DNA from: Clostridiales bacterium
Lineage (GTDB): Bacteria > Bacillota > Clostridia > Oscillospirales > Acutalibacteraceae
Assembly: GCA_012523185.1 (NCBI GenBank)
Contig: JAAYIY010000019.1
Location: 1-48,431 of the forward strand
Direction: 5' to 3'
DNA: 48,431 bases
The position numbers were made by a program, and so were the translations under genes. The notes below the pieces were generated by a model. The model had not been told where the DNA came from, made no database searches, and worked only from the letters and a program-made list of their open reading frames with translations. Below, piece by piece: positions 24,113 through 32,952 of the stretch. Position 1 is the first letter of the stretch, and each line of letters opens with the position of its first letter.

Positions 24113-25425
24113 TTTATCATATACCCCGTCATCTCGTCTGTCATTCCCGGATAAACGCCAATCCAAAAGCTTCTTTCCATGACGGCGTCAGTGTTTTCAA
24201 GCTTTCCGACGACGCGATATGACTCGTTATCGTCCCTTAAAGAATCAAAGCACGGATGCCTTATCAGGTTGCCCGCGAAAAGCGCGCGCGTCTGGACTCC
24301 CCTGCTCTCAAGGCTTTGCACGATTTTGTTTCTTTCGACTCCCTCACGGCAGGTCATAAGAAACCCAAACCAGCTCGGGTCGGAATTTTCGCACGGCTCA
24401 GGCAAAATAAGCTTGCCGCGCAAGCCGCTTAAGCCCTCATAAACAGCCGAAAAGTTTTGCTTCCTTTTTTTTGTGAAATTCATAACCTTTTCAAGCTGGG
24501 CACAGCCAATCGCGGCCTGCATGTCAGTCGCCTTTAAGTTGAATCCGAAATGAGAGTATACATATTTATGGTCATATCCTAAAGGCAGCTCGCCGTATTG
24601 CCTGTCGAACCTGTGACCGCATACGTTGTCGCGGCCTGGCGGGCAGACGCAGTCGCGCCCCCAGTCGCGCATTGACCTGATGATTTTGGAAAGCAGCGGG
24701 TCGTCTGTGTAGACAGCGCCGCCCTCGCCTGTCGTCATGTGGTGCGGAGGATAAAAGCTTGATGTGCCGATGTCGCCGAAGGTGCCTGTGAATTTGTACT
24801 CCCCGTTTTTGAGATAACGGCTGCCAAGCGCGTCGCAGTTGTCCTCTATCAGCCACAGCCCATGTTTTTTGCAAAAATCGACGACAGCTTCAAGGTCAAA
24901 CGGATTGCCGAGTGTGTGCGCCGCCATTACCGCCTTTGTTTTGTCTGACAGCGCCTCCTCAAGCATTGAAATGTCAAGATTATACTGCGGGATTGTCACG
25001 TCTAAAAAGACGGGCACAGCACCAAGCTGAATTATCGGCGCCACTGTTGTGGGAAAAGCGGCGGCGACCGTTATCACCTCGTCTCCCCTTTTGACGGCAC
25101 GCTCGCCTAAAAGCGGAGACGTGAGCGCCGCAAAAGCAAGAAGGTTTGCCGACGAGCCCGAATTTACAAAAGCGCAATGCTTCACACCAAAAAGCCTGCA
25201 AAACTCTTTTTCAAACATATCGGTGTATTCGCCTGATGTCAGCCAAAACTTCAGTGCGCTGTCTGTCAAGCTTATCATTTCGTTTTTGTCATAGACACGC
25301 GACGCGTAGGGTATCCGCTCGCCCTCCGTGTATGGTTTTCTGACATTGTGGAACGTGTCGCAGTATTCACCGACAGCATTGAGAATCGATTTTCGCGCCT
25401 GCCTTTCGTCCATTCCCTCAAACAT
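24085..25425 (-). CDS. rfbH: CDP-4-keto-6-deoxyglucose 3-dehydrase (E1, RfbH/AscC type)
   Basis: 446 residues. This PMP-dependent aspartate-aminotransferase-fold enzyme removes the C3 hydroxyl of CDP-4-keto-6-deoxy-D-glucose. The PLP lysine is replaced by His (SFYPPHHMTTGEGG, H228/H229), the E1 hallmark. The [2Fe-2S] ligands C197, C259, C261 and C269 (C-x-C-x7-C) are present. ATG 25425 is chosen over the longer frame (25518) because AGGGGGC lies 8 bases upstream and the longer frame overlaps rfbG. The enzyme needs an NADH-dependent iron-sulfur reductase (E3, RfbI/AscD), which is not in this window. It sits 5 bases after rfbG. Confidence 0.93.
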   Translation of the reverse strand: MFEGMDERQARKSILNAVGEYCDTFHNVRKPYTEGERIPYASRVYDKNEMISLTDSALKFWLTSGEYTDMFEKEFCRLFGVKHCAFVNSGSSANLLAFAALTSPLLGERAVKRGDEVITVAAAFPTTVAPIIQLGAVPVFLDVTIPQYNLDISMLEEALSDKTKAVMAAHTLGNPFDLEAVVDFCKKHGLWLIEDNCDALGSRYLKNGEYKFTGTFGDIGTSSFYPPHHMTTGEGGAVYTDDPLLSKIIRSMRDWGRDCVCPPGRDNVCGHRFDRQYGELPLGYDHKYVYSHFGFNLKATDMQAAIGCAQLEKVMNFTKKRKQNFSAVYEGLSGLRGKLILPEPCENSDPSWFGFLMTCREGVERNKIVQSLESRGVQTRALFAGNLIRHPCFDSLRDDNESYRVVGKLENTDAVMERSFWIGVYPGMTDEMTGYMIKCIKEAVED

Positions 25426-25430
25426 GGTGT

Positions 25431-26495
25431 TCAGCCCCCTTTGTCGGCTAAAAATTCTTGTATCTGCCTGTTCATGGTTTCGTTGATATCCCTGCCGTAA
25501 AGAAAGCTTTTTGTCCAATCGACCGTCTTTTCAACGGCTGTGTAAACATCCCAAACAGGACGCCAGCCAAAAGTGGATTTAAGCTTTGAGCAGTCAAGCT
25601 TCAAAAACTTTGACTCGTGGGGCGCGTCCTTAGCGGCGGCGCTTTTCCACTTTATGCCCTCGCCCCAGCACTCGCAAAAAATATCGGCAAGCCTGCCGGT
25701 TGTGACACAGTCCTTTTCGTCGGGGCCGACATTGTAGCTCCCGGAAAGAGAGCGATCGACATATTGGCTTTGCATAATCATAAGATACGCGTAAAGAGGC
25801 TCAAGCACATGCTGATAAGGCCGAACGGAATAAGGATTTCTCAAAATTATGTCTGTCCCCGCCTGTGCGGCCTTTATGCAGTCGGGAATTATCCTGTCGG
25901 GCGCGAAGTCGCCGCCGCCTATGACATTGCCGGCGCGAGCTGTTGAAACAGCCGTTCTTTCGTTTAAAAAAAATGAATTTTTATAGCCGGATGTAACAAG
26001 CTCCGAACATGACTTGCTGTTGGAGTACGGGTCAAAGCCATTGAGGTTTTCATCCTCACGATAGCCCCAAAACCACTCTTTGTTCTCATAAACTTTGTCG
26101 GTCGTTACATTAAGAAACGACTTAACCGCTCCGCTGCCGCGAATACATTCAAGCACGTTTACAGTGCCCATTATGTTTGTTTCGTATGTATATCTCGGAT
26201 CTTTATAGCTTTCACGGACTATCGGCTGCGCGGCAAGATGGATAACCATATCCGGCTCATATTTTTCAAATGTCTTTTTTAAGTTACCGAAATCGCGTAT
26301 GTCGCCGGTTATGGAAACGATATCTTTTTCCGCTTCGCAAATTTCATAAAGGCTCGGTCGTGTCGGAGGCTCAAGGGCATAGCCTATGACCTTGGCACCC
26401 GCGCCTAAAAGCATACGGCAAAGCCACGTCCCTTTAAATCCTGTGTGCCCCGTGACAAGCACACATTTGTCTTTGTAAAAGCTGAGTTCACCCAT
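25431..26495 (-). CDS. rfbG: CDP-glucose 4,6-dehydratase
   Basis: 354 residues from the ATG at 26495, with GAAAGGAG about 8 bases upstream; the open frame extends to 26558 inside rfbF and is not used. Extended SDR: TGHTGFKG (15-22) binds NAD, TTDKVY (131-136) holds the active-site Thr/Asp/Lys, and Y157-x3-K161 is the catalytic pair in DPYSNSKS. It converts CDP-glucose to CDP-4-keto-6-deoxyglucose, the substrate of the RfbH E1 enzyme encoded next. Gene order and spacing (23 bases after rfbF, 5 before rfbH) support one operon. Confidence 0.95.
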   Translation of the reverse strand: MGELSFYKDKCVLVTGHTGFKGTWLCRMLLGAGAKVIGYALEPPTRPSLYEICEAEKDIVSITGDIRDFGNLKKTFEKYEPDMVIHLAAQPIVRESYKDPRYTYETNIMGTVNVLECIRGSGAVKSFLNVTTDKVYENKEWFWGYREDENLNGFDPYSNSKSCSELVTSGYKNSFFLNERTAVSTARAGNVIGGGDFAPDRIIPDCIKAAQAGTDIILRNPYSVRPYQHVLEPLYAYLMIMQSQYVDRSLSGSYNVGPDEKDCVTTGRLADIFCECWGEGIKWKSAAAKDAPHESKFLKLDCSKLKSTFGWRPVWDVYTAVEKTVDWTKSFLYGRDINETMNRQIQEFLADKGG

Positions 26496-26518
26496 TTGAA
26501 CGCTCCTTTCAGCCGCGG

Positions 26519-27295
26519 TCACTTCCAAATCTTCCACGGGGCGCCGCCCGAATCCCAAAGCTTTTCAAGAAGCAGCTTGTCGCGCTGTGTGTCCATGCAC
26601 TGCCAAAACCCTTTATGGGAAAATGCCTTGAGCTGTCCTGTTTTTGCAAGGGTTTCAAGCGGATCTTTTTCAAATATGGTGCCGTCTCCGTCGATTAAAT
26701 CAAAGACTTCGGGATTAAGCACCATAAATCCGCCGTTGATTATGTTGCCGTCGTTTTCCATCTTTTCGCGGAACGCCGTAACGCTGCCGAATTTGTCAAT
26801 GTCAAGGACACCGAATTTTTGACCGACATTGATGGCTGTCAGGGTCGACGACTTGCCGTGAGATTTGTGGAACTTTACAAGCTCGGGTATGTTGACATCT
26901 GACACGCCGTCGCCGTATGTGAGCATGAACGGCTCGTCGCCGACGTAGCTTTGCACTCTCTTGACACGCCCGCCGGTCATAGTGTGAAGGCCCGTGTCGA
27001 CCAAAGTCACTTTCCACGGCTCCGCGACATTGTTATGTACTGTCATCTTATTTGCATCGCAAAAGTCGAATGTGATGTCGCTCCTATGAAGATAATAGTC
27101 CGCGAAAAACTCCTTGATCATGTGCTGTTTGTAGCCGCAGCATATTATAAAGTCGTGGAAGCCATAGAACGAATAAAGCTTCATTACATGCCACAGTATG
27201 GGCATTCCGCCAATGTCAACCATCGGCTTAGGTCTTAAATGGCTTTCTTCGCTTATCCTTGTGCCGAATCCGCCCGCAAGAATTACGACTTTCAT
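26519..27295 (-). CDS. rfbF: Glucose-1-phosphate cytidylyltransferase
   Basis: 258 residues, the usual length of RfbF. The nucleotidyltransferase signature GGFGTR (8-13) and the RPKPM motif (21-25) are seen, together with the conserved 'WHVMKLYSFYGF' and 'TYGDGVSD' metal-binding segment. It joins CTP and glucose 1-phosphate to give CDP-glucose and pyrophosphate, the first step of the CDP-3,6-dideoxyhexose route. The start follows AAGGATG by 7 bases. It lies 57 bases after the UDP-glucose dehydrogenase gene on the same strand. Confidence 0.95.
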   Translation of the reverse strand: MKVVILAGGFGTRISEESHLRPKPMVDIGGMPILWHVMKLYSFYGFHDFIICCGYKQHMIKEFFADYYLHRSDITFDFCDANKMTVHNNVAEPWKVTLVDTGLHTMTGGRVKRVQSYVGDEPFMLTYGDGVSDVNIPELVKFHKSHGKSSTLTAINVGQKFGVLDIDKFGSVTAFREKMENDGNIINGGFMVLNPEVFDLIDGDGTIFEKDPLETLAKTGQLKAFSHKGFWQCMDTQRDKLLLEKLWDSGGAPWKIWK

Positions 27296-27352
27296 TATGC
27301 CACATCCTTAATTATGATTTTAGGTGTTGTTTTTATTTTAAATTTACAGTGA

Positions 27353-28546
27353 CTAATCTCTTGAAAAAATGTCCCTTGAATAAACCTTGTGCATTACGTC
27401 GGACAACTCGGCGCTTGTCCTGTTAGCCACTATGATATCGCTTGCCCTTTTAAATTCGCCAATATCCTTTATCACCTCAAAATCCCAAAATGTTTCATCG
27501 TTCAGTGACGGCTCATAAATAACGGCGTCCCTGCCGGCCTCCTTAAGGCGGCGCAGCACGCCGAGTATTGCCGAATGTCTGAAATTGTCGGAGTCTATTT
27601 TCATTGTCAGGCGGTATATGCCGATTGTCCCGTGGGTCTTTTGAAGTATTTGCCTTGTTATATATTCTTTTCTTGTCTTGTTGGCTGATACAATCGAGGT
27701 GATAATGTCGTTTGGGACGTCGCTGTAATTGGAGGCAAGCTGCTTTGTGTCCTTTGGCAGGCAATAACCGCCGTAACCAAACGACGGATTGTTGTAATAC
27801 ATCCCGATGCGGCTGTCAAACCCCACTCCTTCTATTATCCTGCGCGAATCAAGCGAGTTCATTTCGGCGTATGTGTCAAGCTCGTTAAAAAACGCGACAC
27901 GCATGGCTAAATAGGTGTTGGCAAAAAGCTTGACAGACTCTGCCTCGGCCGCCGGCATAATCATAACGGGGATGTTTTCGCCAAGCGCGCCCTTTTGCAT
28001 CAAGTCGGCAAAACGGGTTGCCAAACGCTCGTCTTTGCTTGAGCTGACAATGATGCGGGAAGGGAAAAGATTGTCACGCACCGCTTGCCCCTCACGAAGA
28101 AACTCCGGAGAAAAAAGAATGCCGTCGTCGCCGTACTTTTCTCTTAAAGAATCCGTAAATCCTATGGGCACGGTTGACTTTATGACAATCGCGGCACTTT
28201 TTGACGCTTCGCGCGCTTGCCTGTAAACGCTCTCTACCGAGGATGTGTCAAAAAAGTTTTTTTCAGGGTCATAGTTTGTCGGTGTGGAGATGATTATAAA
28301 ATCGGCGTTTGAATATGCGGATGCCGCGTCGTCCGTCGCCTTGAGATAAAGCTTGCCCAACGACAAAAGGCGCTGCGCTTCGCGGTCGTGAACAGGCGAT
28401 AAGCCGCTGTTGAGCATATCCACCTTTTTTTTGACAATGTCAACGGCTGTCACACTGTTATGACGGGCAAGCAAAACGGCGTTTGAAAGCCCGACATACC
28501 CGATGCCGGCAACAGCTATATTTGTTTTTTTTGTTTCAAAAGCCAT
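27353..28546 (-). CDS. ugd: UDP-glucose 6-dehydrogenase family nucleotide-sugar dehydrogenase
   Basis: 397 residues. GIGYVG (14-19) is the NAD Rossmann loop, STPT and KSTVP follow, and the catalytic nucleophile is C262 in GGYCLPKDTK. The compact length and PSFGYGGYCLPKD match the Ugd/UDP-glucose dehydrogenase branch rather than WecC or VipA. It oxidises UDP-glucose to UDP-glucuronate in two NAD steps. It lies 21 bases downstream of tyrS on the same strand and upstream of the CDP-sugar genes, so it may serve the same surface polysaccharide. No glycosyltransferase is adjacent. Confidence 0.88.
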   Translation of the reverse strand: MAFETKKTNIAVAGIGYVGLSNAVLLARHNSVTAVDIVKKKVDMLNSGLSPVHDREAQRLLSLGKLYLKATDDAASAYSNADFIIISTPTNYDPEKNFFDTSSVESVYRQAREASKSAAIVIKSTVPIGFTDSLREKYGDDGILFSPEFLREGQAVRDNLFPSRIIVSSSKDERLATRFADLMQKGALGENIPVMIMPAAEAESVKLFANTYLAMRVAFFNELDTYAEMNSLDSRRIIEGVGFDSRIGMYYNNPSFGYGGYCLPKDTKQLASNYSDVPNDIITSIVSANKTRKEYITRQILQKTHGTIGIYRLTMKIDSDNFRHSAILGVLRRLKEAGRDAVIYEPSLNDETFWDFEVIKDIGEFKRASDIIVANRTSAELSDVMHKVYSRDIFSRD

Positions 28547-28567
28547 CAGCCGTCAACACCTTTAAAG

Positions 28568-29791
28568 TCAGATTTTGATTTTGTGGAAAACTTTTTTGCC
28601 TTTTTTGATTATGATGTGTCCGCTCTCCAGCCTTTCGCGGGGGATACGATACGCAAAATCGGCAAGCTTTTCATCGTCAATCATGACGCCGCCCTGCTCA
28701 ATCAGTCTGCGCGCGTCGCCTCTGGATTTTGCGATGCCCGCCTTAACCATTACGGCTGTAATCAACGCTCCGCCGTCTTCAAAGTCATCATCCGAAAGAG
28801 CTGTCGTCGGCATATCGCTGCTGTCAGCGCCCGACGAAAACAGAGCCTTTGCCGCGTTACGCGCCTTTTCTGCCTCGTCCTCACCGTGTATAAGCTTTGT
28901 GACCTCGTAGGCAAGCATTTCCTTTATCGGGTTCAATTCGCTGCCCTCAAGCTTTTCATATTTTATTATTTGGCTGACAGGAATAAATGTCAGCATTTTA
29001 AGACACTTTATGACGTCGGCATCGTCGACATTGCGCCAATACTGGTAAAATTCATAAGGCGGCGTTTTTTGCGGGTCAAGCCAGACGGCGCCTTTTTCTG
29101 TTTTGCCCATCTTGTTGCCCTCGCTGTTGAGCAGCAGGTTAAATGTCATGCCGTAGGCTTCTTTGCCGTCCGCGCGCCTTGTGAGTGAAACACCGCCCAA
29201 AATGTTACTCCACTGGTCGTCGCCGCCAAGCTGAAGCACGCAGCCGTATTTTCTGTTAAGCACAAGGAAATCGTAGCTTTGCATTATCATATAGTTAAGC
29301 TCAAAAAATGTCAGCCCTTTTTCCATCCGCTGTTTGTAGCATTCCGCGGCAAGCATACGGTTTACGGAAAAGTATATGCCGATTTCACGCAAAAACTCAA
29401 TATAGTTGAGTTTCAAAAGCCAATCGCCGTTGTTTACCATGATTGCCTTACCTTCTGAAAAATCGACAAGCGCCGACATCTGTTTGCGAAAACAGTCAAT
29501 ATTATGGTTGATTATCTCCTTTGTGAGCATCTTTCGCATATCACTCTTTCCCGAGGGATCGCCAACCATGCCGGTCCCGCCTCCGAACAGGGCAATGGGA
29601 GTGTGCCCCGCTCTTTGCATATGCGCCATGACCATGACCTGAACAAAATGCCCGACGTGGAGGCTGTCGGCCGTGGGGTCGAATCCTATATAAAACTTTA
29701 TCTTTTCTTTTGTCAGCATCTCCTCAATTCTTTCGGGGTCTGTCATCTGCGCGACAAGACCTCTTGCCTGCAATTCCTCAAAAACGTTCAT
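28568..29791 (-). CDS. tyrS: Tyrosyl-tRNA synthetase
   Basis: 407 residues, standard for bacterial TyrRS. HVGH (45-48) is the HIGH motif and KMGKT (227-231) the KMSKS loop. [26 protein letters not shown] and a C-terminal S4 RNA-binding domain (about 345-407) are also present. It charges tRNA-Tyr. A T-box leader, common for this gene in Firmicutes, was looked for in the 156 bases upstream and not found. An imperfect 18-bp tandem duplication occupies part of that gap (29810-29845). The GAAAGGAA site precedes the ATG. Confidence 0.97.
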   Translation of the reverse strand: MNVFEELQARGLVAQMTDPERIEEMLTKEKIKFYIGFDPTADSLHVGHFVQVMVMAHMQRAGHTPIALFGGGTGMVGDPSGKSDMRKMLTKEIINHNIDCFRKQMSALVDFSEGKAIMVNNGDWLLKLNYIEFLREIGIYFSVNRMLAAECYKQRMEKGLTFFELNYMIMQSYDFLVLNRKYGCVLQLGGDDQWSNILGGVSLTRRADGKEAYGMTFNLLLNSEGNKMGKTEKGAVWLDPQKTPPYEFYQYWRNVDDADVIKCLKMLTFIPVSQIIKYEKLEGSELNPIKEMLAYEVTKLIHGEDEAEKARNAAKALFSSGADSSDMPTTALSDDDFEDGGALITAVMVKAGIAKSRGDARRLIEQGGVMIDDEKLADFAYRIPRERLESGHIIIKKGKKVFHKIKI

Positions 29792-29809
29792 CGTTTAAAT
29801 TTCCTTTCA

Positions 29810-29845
29810 ATTTACGATTGCTTTGCCCGTTACAATTGCTTTGCC
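29810..29845 (-). repeat. 18-bp imperfect tandem duplication upstream of tyrS
   Basis: Plus-strand units at 29810-29827 and 29828-29845 share TTGCTTTGCC and most flanking bases (about 15 of 18 identical). It lies just before the tyrS ribosome binding site. Confidence 0.7.
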
Positions 29846-29947
29846 TGCCCGCGTCAGTTAAAAACATACGGCAGAAAAAGACCGGCTCGCCGACTTCACT
29901 CAAGTTATTTTTACCGAAGGCAGGAGCTTTTTATCCGCGCCCTCAAA

Positions 29948-30763
29948 TTAATCTTTGCCGTCGGCAAGAACTCTTTTGAGCGCGTCCTTAAGCACTTCTA
30001 AAGACTCGGCAATCTCCGCCTTATAGTCGGCGCCAAAACCGGCCTCGACTGAAAGCCGCGGACATCCGGCGGCGTGGAGAGGGGAGATAAAATCATATTG
30101 GTCAAAATCGTCATAAATCTTTAGAGGGCAAACCCTCTTGTTGTTTACTTCGCGCGGATATGATGTGTGAGCGTGAGCTATCTTGCCCTTGTTTTTTGTT
30201 ATGTTTTTTAAGTCGTCGTTGTTATAAAACATGTGATAAACATCGGCAAGCCCCATTACATTGGCGCGGCGTGTCTCCTCGGCTGCCTTTACGCCTTGAG
30301 CGACTGTGTTAATAGCGTTGCACGCGCCGAAGCGCAGCGGCTCTATGGCTATCATTATGCCGTATTTGTCCGCCTCGGGCGCGGCAATGTCGGACAGGAA
30401 CGAAACAATCCGCCCTAAGCCCTCCGAAAGCGGCATTCCATCGGGGATTTTTCTTGCGCCGCCGCTGCCGAACACTATGGTTTTAATCCCGAAAAGGCTT
30501 GACCTGTAAACAGCGCGCGCCACATAGTCCTTTATGACTGCCTCGTCGGTCGACGGCTCGGTGATTTTGATTTCGGACGGCACAAAGCAGCAAGCCGCCT
30601 CGCAAGAGATGCCCGTCTCTTTCATGCCGCTTAAAATCTCGGCAAATTTGCTTTCTTCAAGATTGGCGTATTCGTTGACGCTCAGCTCCGCATAATCGTA
30701 ACCGTGTTTTTTTAAAGCGGCCGCCTTGTCGATGTTTGTTCCAATACAGCATCCTAATTTCAT
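29948..30763 (-). CDS. Sugar phosphate isomerase/epimerase-like TIM-barrel protein
   Basis: 271 residues of the AP-endonuclease-2/xylose-isomerase-like TIM barrel family. Metal-site residues are likely in IAIEPL (Glu), GLADVYHM (Asp/His), HAHTSYP (His) and LSVEAGFG (Glu), spaced as in the family. Members isomerise or epimerise ketoses or inositols; the substrate here is unknown. The ATG overlaps the recN stop by 4 bases (ATGA), so it is translated together with recN. It is not a usual member of the recN-argR block, so its placement may be lineage-specific. Confidence 0.8.
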   Translation of the reverse strand: MKLGCCIGTNIDKAAALKKHGYDYAELSVNEYANLEESKFAEILSGMKETGISCEAACCFVPSEIKITEPSTDEAVIKDYVARAVYRSSLFGIKTIVFGSGGARKIPDGMPLSEGLGRIVSFLSDIAAPEADKYGIMIAIEPLRFGACNAINTVAQGVKAAEETRRANVMGLADVYHMFYNNDDLKNITKNKGKIAHAHTSYPREVNNKRVCPLKIYDDFDQYDFISPLHAAGCPRLSVEAGFGADYKAEIAESLEVLKDALKRVLADGKD

Positions 30764-32442
30764 TTGTAATCTCCTTTATTTTTAGCTGATTTCAGCATTT
30801 CTTCAGCATTTTTTAATTGAAGCTCCGTAACTTTAAGACCGCCGGTTATTCTTGCTATCTCACGCTTGCGCCCCTCGAAATCAAGGCGCGTGACATCGGT
30901 GAATGTTTTACCGCCGCGCGTCGATTTTGAAACAAGAAGCTGCTCGTCTGCGTGGGCGGCTATTTGGGCAAGATGTGTGACGCATATAACCTGCCTTCCC
31001 CTTGAAACCTCGCGCAGCTTCATCGCCACCTTCTGCGCCGCTCTCCCGCTTACTCCGGCGTCGATTTCGTCAAAAATCATTGTCTGCAAAACATCTTTGT
31101 CAGCAAGAACACACTTGACGGCAAGCATTATCCTTGAAAGCTCGCCGCCCGAAGCGATTTTTGCTATGGGCTTCGGCTCCTCGCCGGGATTGGCGGATAT
31201 CATAAATTCTATCTTGTCGGCTCCGTTTGACGAAAGCGCCGAACAGCCTATTTTTACGACAAACTTAACGCCCGGCATATCAAGAAAATCAAGCTCTTTT
31301 CTGACATCCTCCTCAAACCTTGCCGCCGCCGCCTTGCGTCTGTCCGTCAGCTTGTCCGCCAGCTTTATCGCAGCGGATTCGGTGTTTTTGATTTGTTTTT
31401 CAAGCCCTGATATGCGGATATCTGAAAACTCAATATCTTCCCTTTCCTTTTTGGCAGCCTCAAGGAAGGCTATCATATCATCTTCGGTGGCGCCGTATTT
31501 TCTTGAAAGCCTTGAAAGTAGGTCAAGACGCTCGTCGATTTCATCCATTTCACAGGGGTTTATGTCAATCTCCGAAAGCGCGTTTTTTGCCTGCGACGCG
31601 TACTCATTTATATCGTAAGTTATGCTGCGCAGTGCCTCGGCGGCTTCTCTTAATCCGCTCAAATATTCGGACGCGTCATCAAGGCAGTCGGCGGCCGTCA
31701 TAACCTTTGACGATGCGCCCTCAGTCTCGTCGCCGCCCAAAAGCTGCTCATATGCCAAGTTTAGAGCTGAAATGACCTTTTCGGCGTTTCGGAAAAGCTC
31801 TCTTTTTGCCGACAGCTCCTCGCGCTCTCCGGGACATATTTCAGACATCGCAAGCTCGTTGATTTGATATTCAAGCATATCAATCCTGCGCGCCTTGTCT
31901 GACTCGTCAAACCGCATTTTTTCAAGCTCGTTTTTCAGCGAACAAAGCTTTTTGTATTGCTCGCGGTATTCGTTAAGAAGCGGGGCGTTGCCCGCAAGAA
32001 TATCGATGTATAAAAAGTGTCTTTCGGGCATGAGCAAATCTTGGCTGTCATTCTGACCGTGTATGTTTATAAGCTTTCCGCCGAGATTTCTTAACATTGC
32101 CGCGGTGACGGGCGTGCCGTTAATCTTGCAAAAGTTTTTGCCGTCCTGAGATATGCGCCGCATGAGAACAATGTCCCCGCCGTCGCCGCTCACTCCTATT
32201 TCACTTAATGTTTCAAGCGCGCTGTCGCCGCACTGCGAAAAAAACGCGGTGACATAAGCCTCCGCCGCGCCGGATCTGATGATGTCCCTTGACGTTCTTT
32301 CGCCCAGCACAGCGTTGATAGAGTCGATAATAATTGATTTGCCGGCGCCCGTTTCGCCTGTCAAGACATTAAAGCCGCGCGAAAGCTCAAGCTCGGCATT
32401 TTCTATCACGGCTATGTTTTCAATTTTAAGGCTTTGAAGCAT
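30760..32442 (-). CDS. recN: DNA repair ATPase RecN
   Basis: 560 residues, the family's usual length. N-terminal Walker A GETGAGKS (29-36), a long coiled-coil centre (about 150-370), then a C-terminal ATPase half with SGGELSRIMLA (signature), MIFDEIDAGVSG (Walker B) and CVTHLAQIA. It is an SMC-like protein that holds broken DNA ends during recombination repair. It lies at the usual clostridial place after argR. A 45-base gap with a 19-bp tandem duplication separates it from argR. Confidence 0.97.
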   Translation of the reverse strand: MLQSLKIENIAVIENAELELSRGFNVLTGETGAGKSIIIDSINAVLGERTSRDIIRSGAAEAYVTAFFSQCGDSALETLSEIGVSGDGGDIVLMRRISQDGKNFCKINGTPVTAAMLRNLGGKLINIHGQNDSQDLLMPERHFLYIDILAGNAPLLNEYREQYKKLCSLKNELEKMRFDESDKARRIDMLEYQINELAMSEICPGEREELSAKRELFRNAEKVISALNLAYEQLLGGDETEGASSKVMTAADCLDDASEYLSGLREAAEALRSITYDINEYASQAKNALSEIDINPCEMDEIDERLDLLSRLSRKYGATEDDMIAFLEAAKKEREDIEFSDIRISGLEKQIKNTESAAIKLADKLTDRRKAAAARFEEDVRKELDFLDMPGVKFVVKIGCSALSSNGADKIEFMISANPGEEPKPIAKIASGGELSRIMLAVKCVLADKDVLQTMIFDEIDAGVSGRAAQKVAMKLREVSRGRQVICVTHLAQIAAHADEQLLVSKSTRGGKTFTDVTRLDFEGRKREIARITGGLKVTELQLKNAEEMLKSAKNKGDYK

Positions 32443-32462
32443 AAACCGTTATCCCACCCAAT

Positions 32463-32500
32463 ATTGTTTCAGTTGCCGGCCGCTGTTTCAGTTACCGGCC
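32463..32500 (-). repeat. 19-bp tandem duplication across the argR stop codon
   Basis: Minus-strand units at 32500-32482 and 32481-32463 both read GGCCGGYAACTGAAACA plus two variable bases. The first copy contains the argR stop codon TGA. The second lies in the argR-recN gap. Confidence 0.9.
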
Positions 32501-32952
32501 ACGTCGGAAATTTCGTCTATCGCCTTTTTTATCTGCGCCGCCGTCTCCTCGGTGCGGCACAGCGCAAAAACAGTGTCGTCGCCCGCAAGCGTGCCGACAA
32601 GCCCCTCCCAGCGCATTGTGTCAAAAGCCGCACAGGCTGCCTGCGCCATGCCCGAATAGCAGCGGATGACAAGCGTGTTGCCGGCATAGTCGACGTCTTT
32701 TACAGAATGCTCGAAAATTGAGCGAAACTTTTCGCTTAGCCTGTCGGACTCTGTCTTGCCGCTCACAACATATCGGTATTGACCCGATGAGTCCATTGTT
32801 TTAACGACGCGCAGCTCCTTTATGTCGCGCGAAATAGTCGCCTGAGTGACGACAAAGCCCCTTTCGCGAAGCTTTTCCAGGAGATCGTCCTGAGTGCCTA
32901 TCGCATTGTCACCGATAAGCTCAAGTATCATTTCAAGCCGCCTTTTTTTCAT
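32488..32952 (-). CDS. argR: Arginine repressor
   Basis: 154 residues. The N-terminal winged helix-turn-helix holds QATISRDIKELRVVK (36-50), with the S-R recognition pair. The C-terminal domain with GTLAGDDTVFAL binds arginine and forms the hexamer. It represses arginine synthesis genes and may activate catabolism when arginine is present. The start overlaps the nadK stop by 4 bases (ATGA). Its C-terminus ends in the first copy of a 19-bp tandem duplication, so the last residues (V-A-G-N) come from the repeat. Confidence 0.96.
   Translation of the reverse strand: MKKRRLEMILELIGDNAIGTQDDLLEKLRERGFVVTQATISRDIKELRVVKTMDSSGQYRYVVSGKTESDRLSEKFRSIFEHSVKDVDYAGNTLVIRCYSGMAQAACAAFDTMRWEGLVGTLAGDDTVFALCRTEETAAQIKKAIDEISDVAGN

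Noticed and set aside
29792..29947. T-box leader upstream of tyrS
   Set aside because: The conserved AGGGTGG-type T-box sequence and an antiterminator were not found in the gap; only an 18-bp tandem duplication is there.
30866..31618. 250-codon open frame antisense to recN
   Set aside because: It lies wholly inside the intact recN gene on the opposite strand and its Ser/Ala-rich product has no recognisable motif. It is a shadow of recN codon use.
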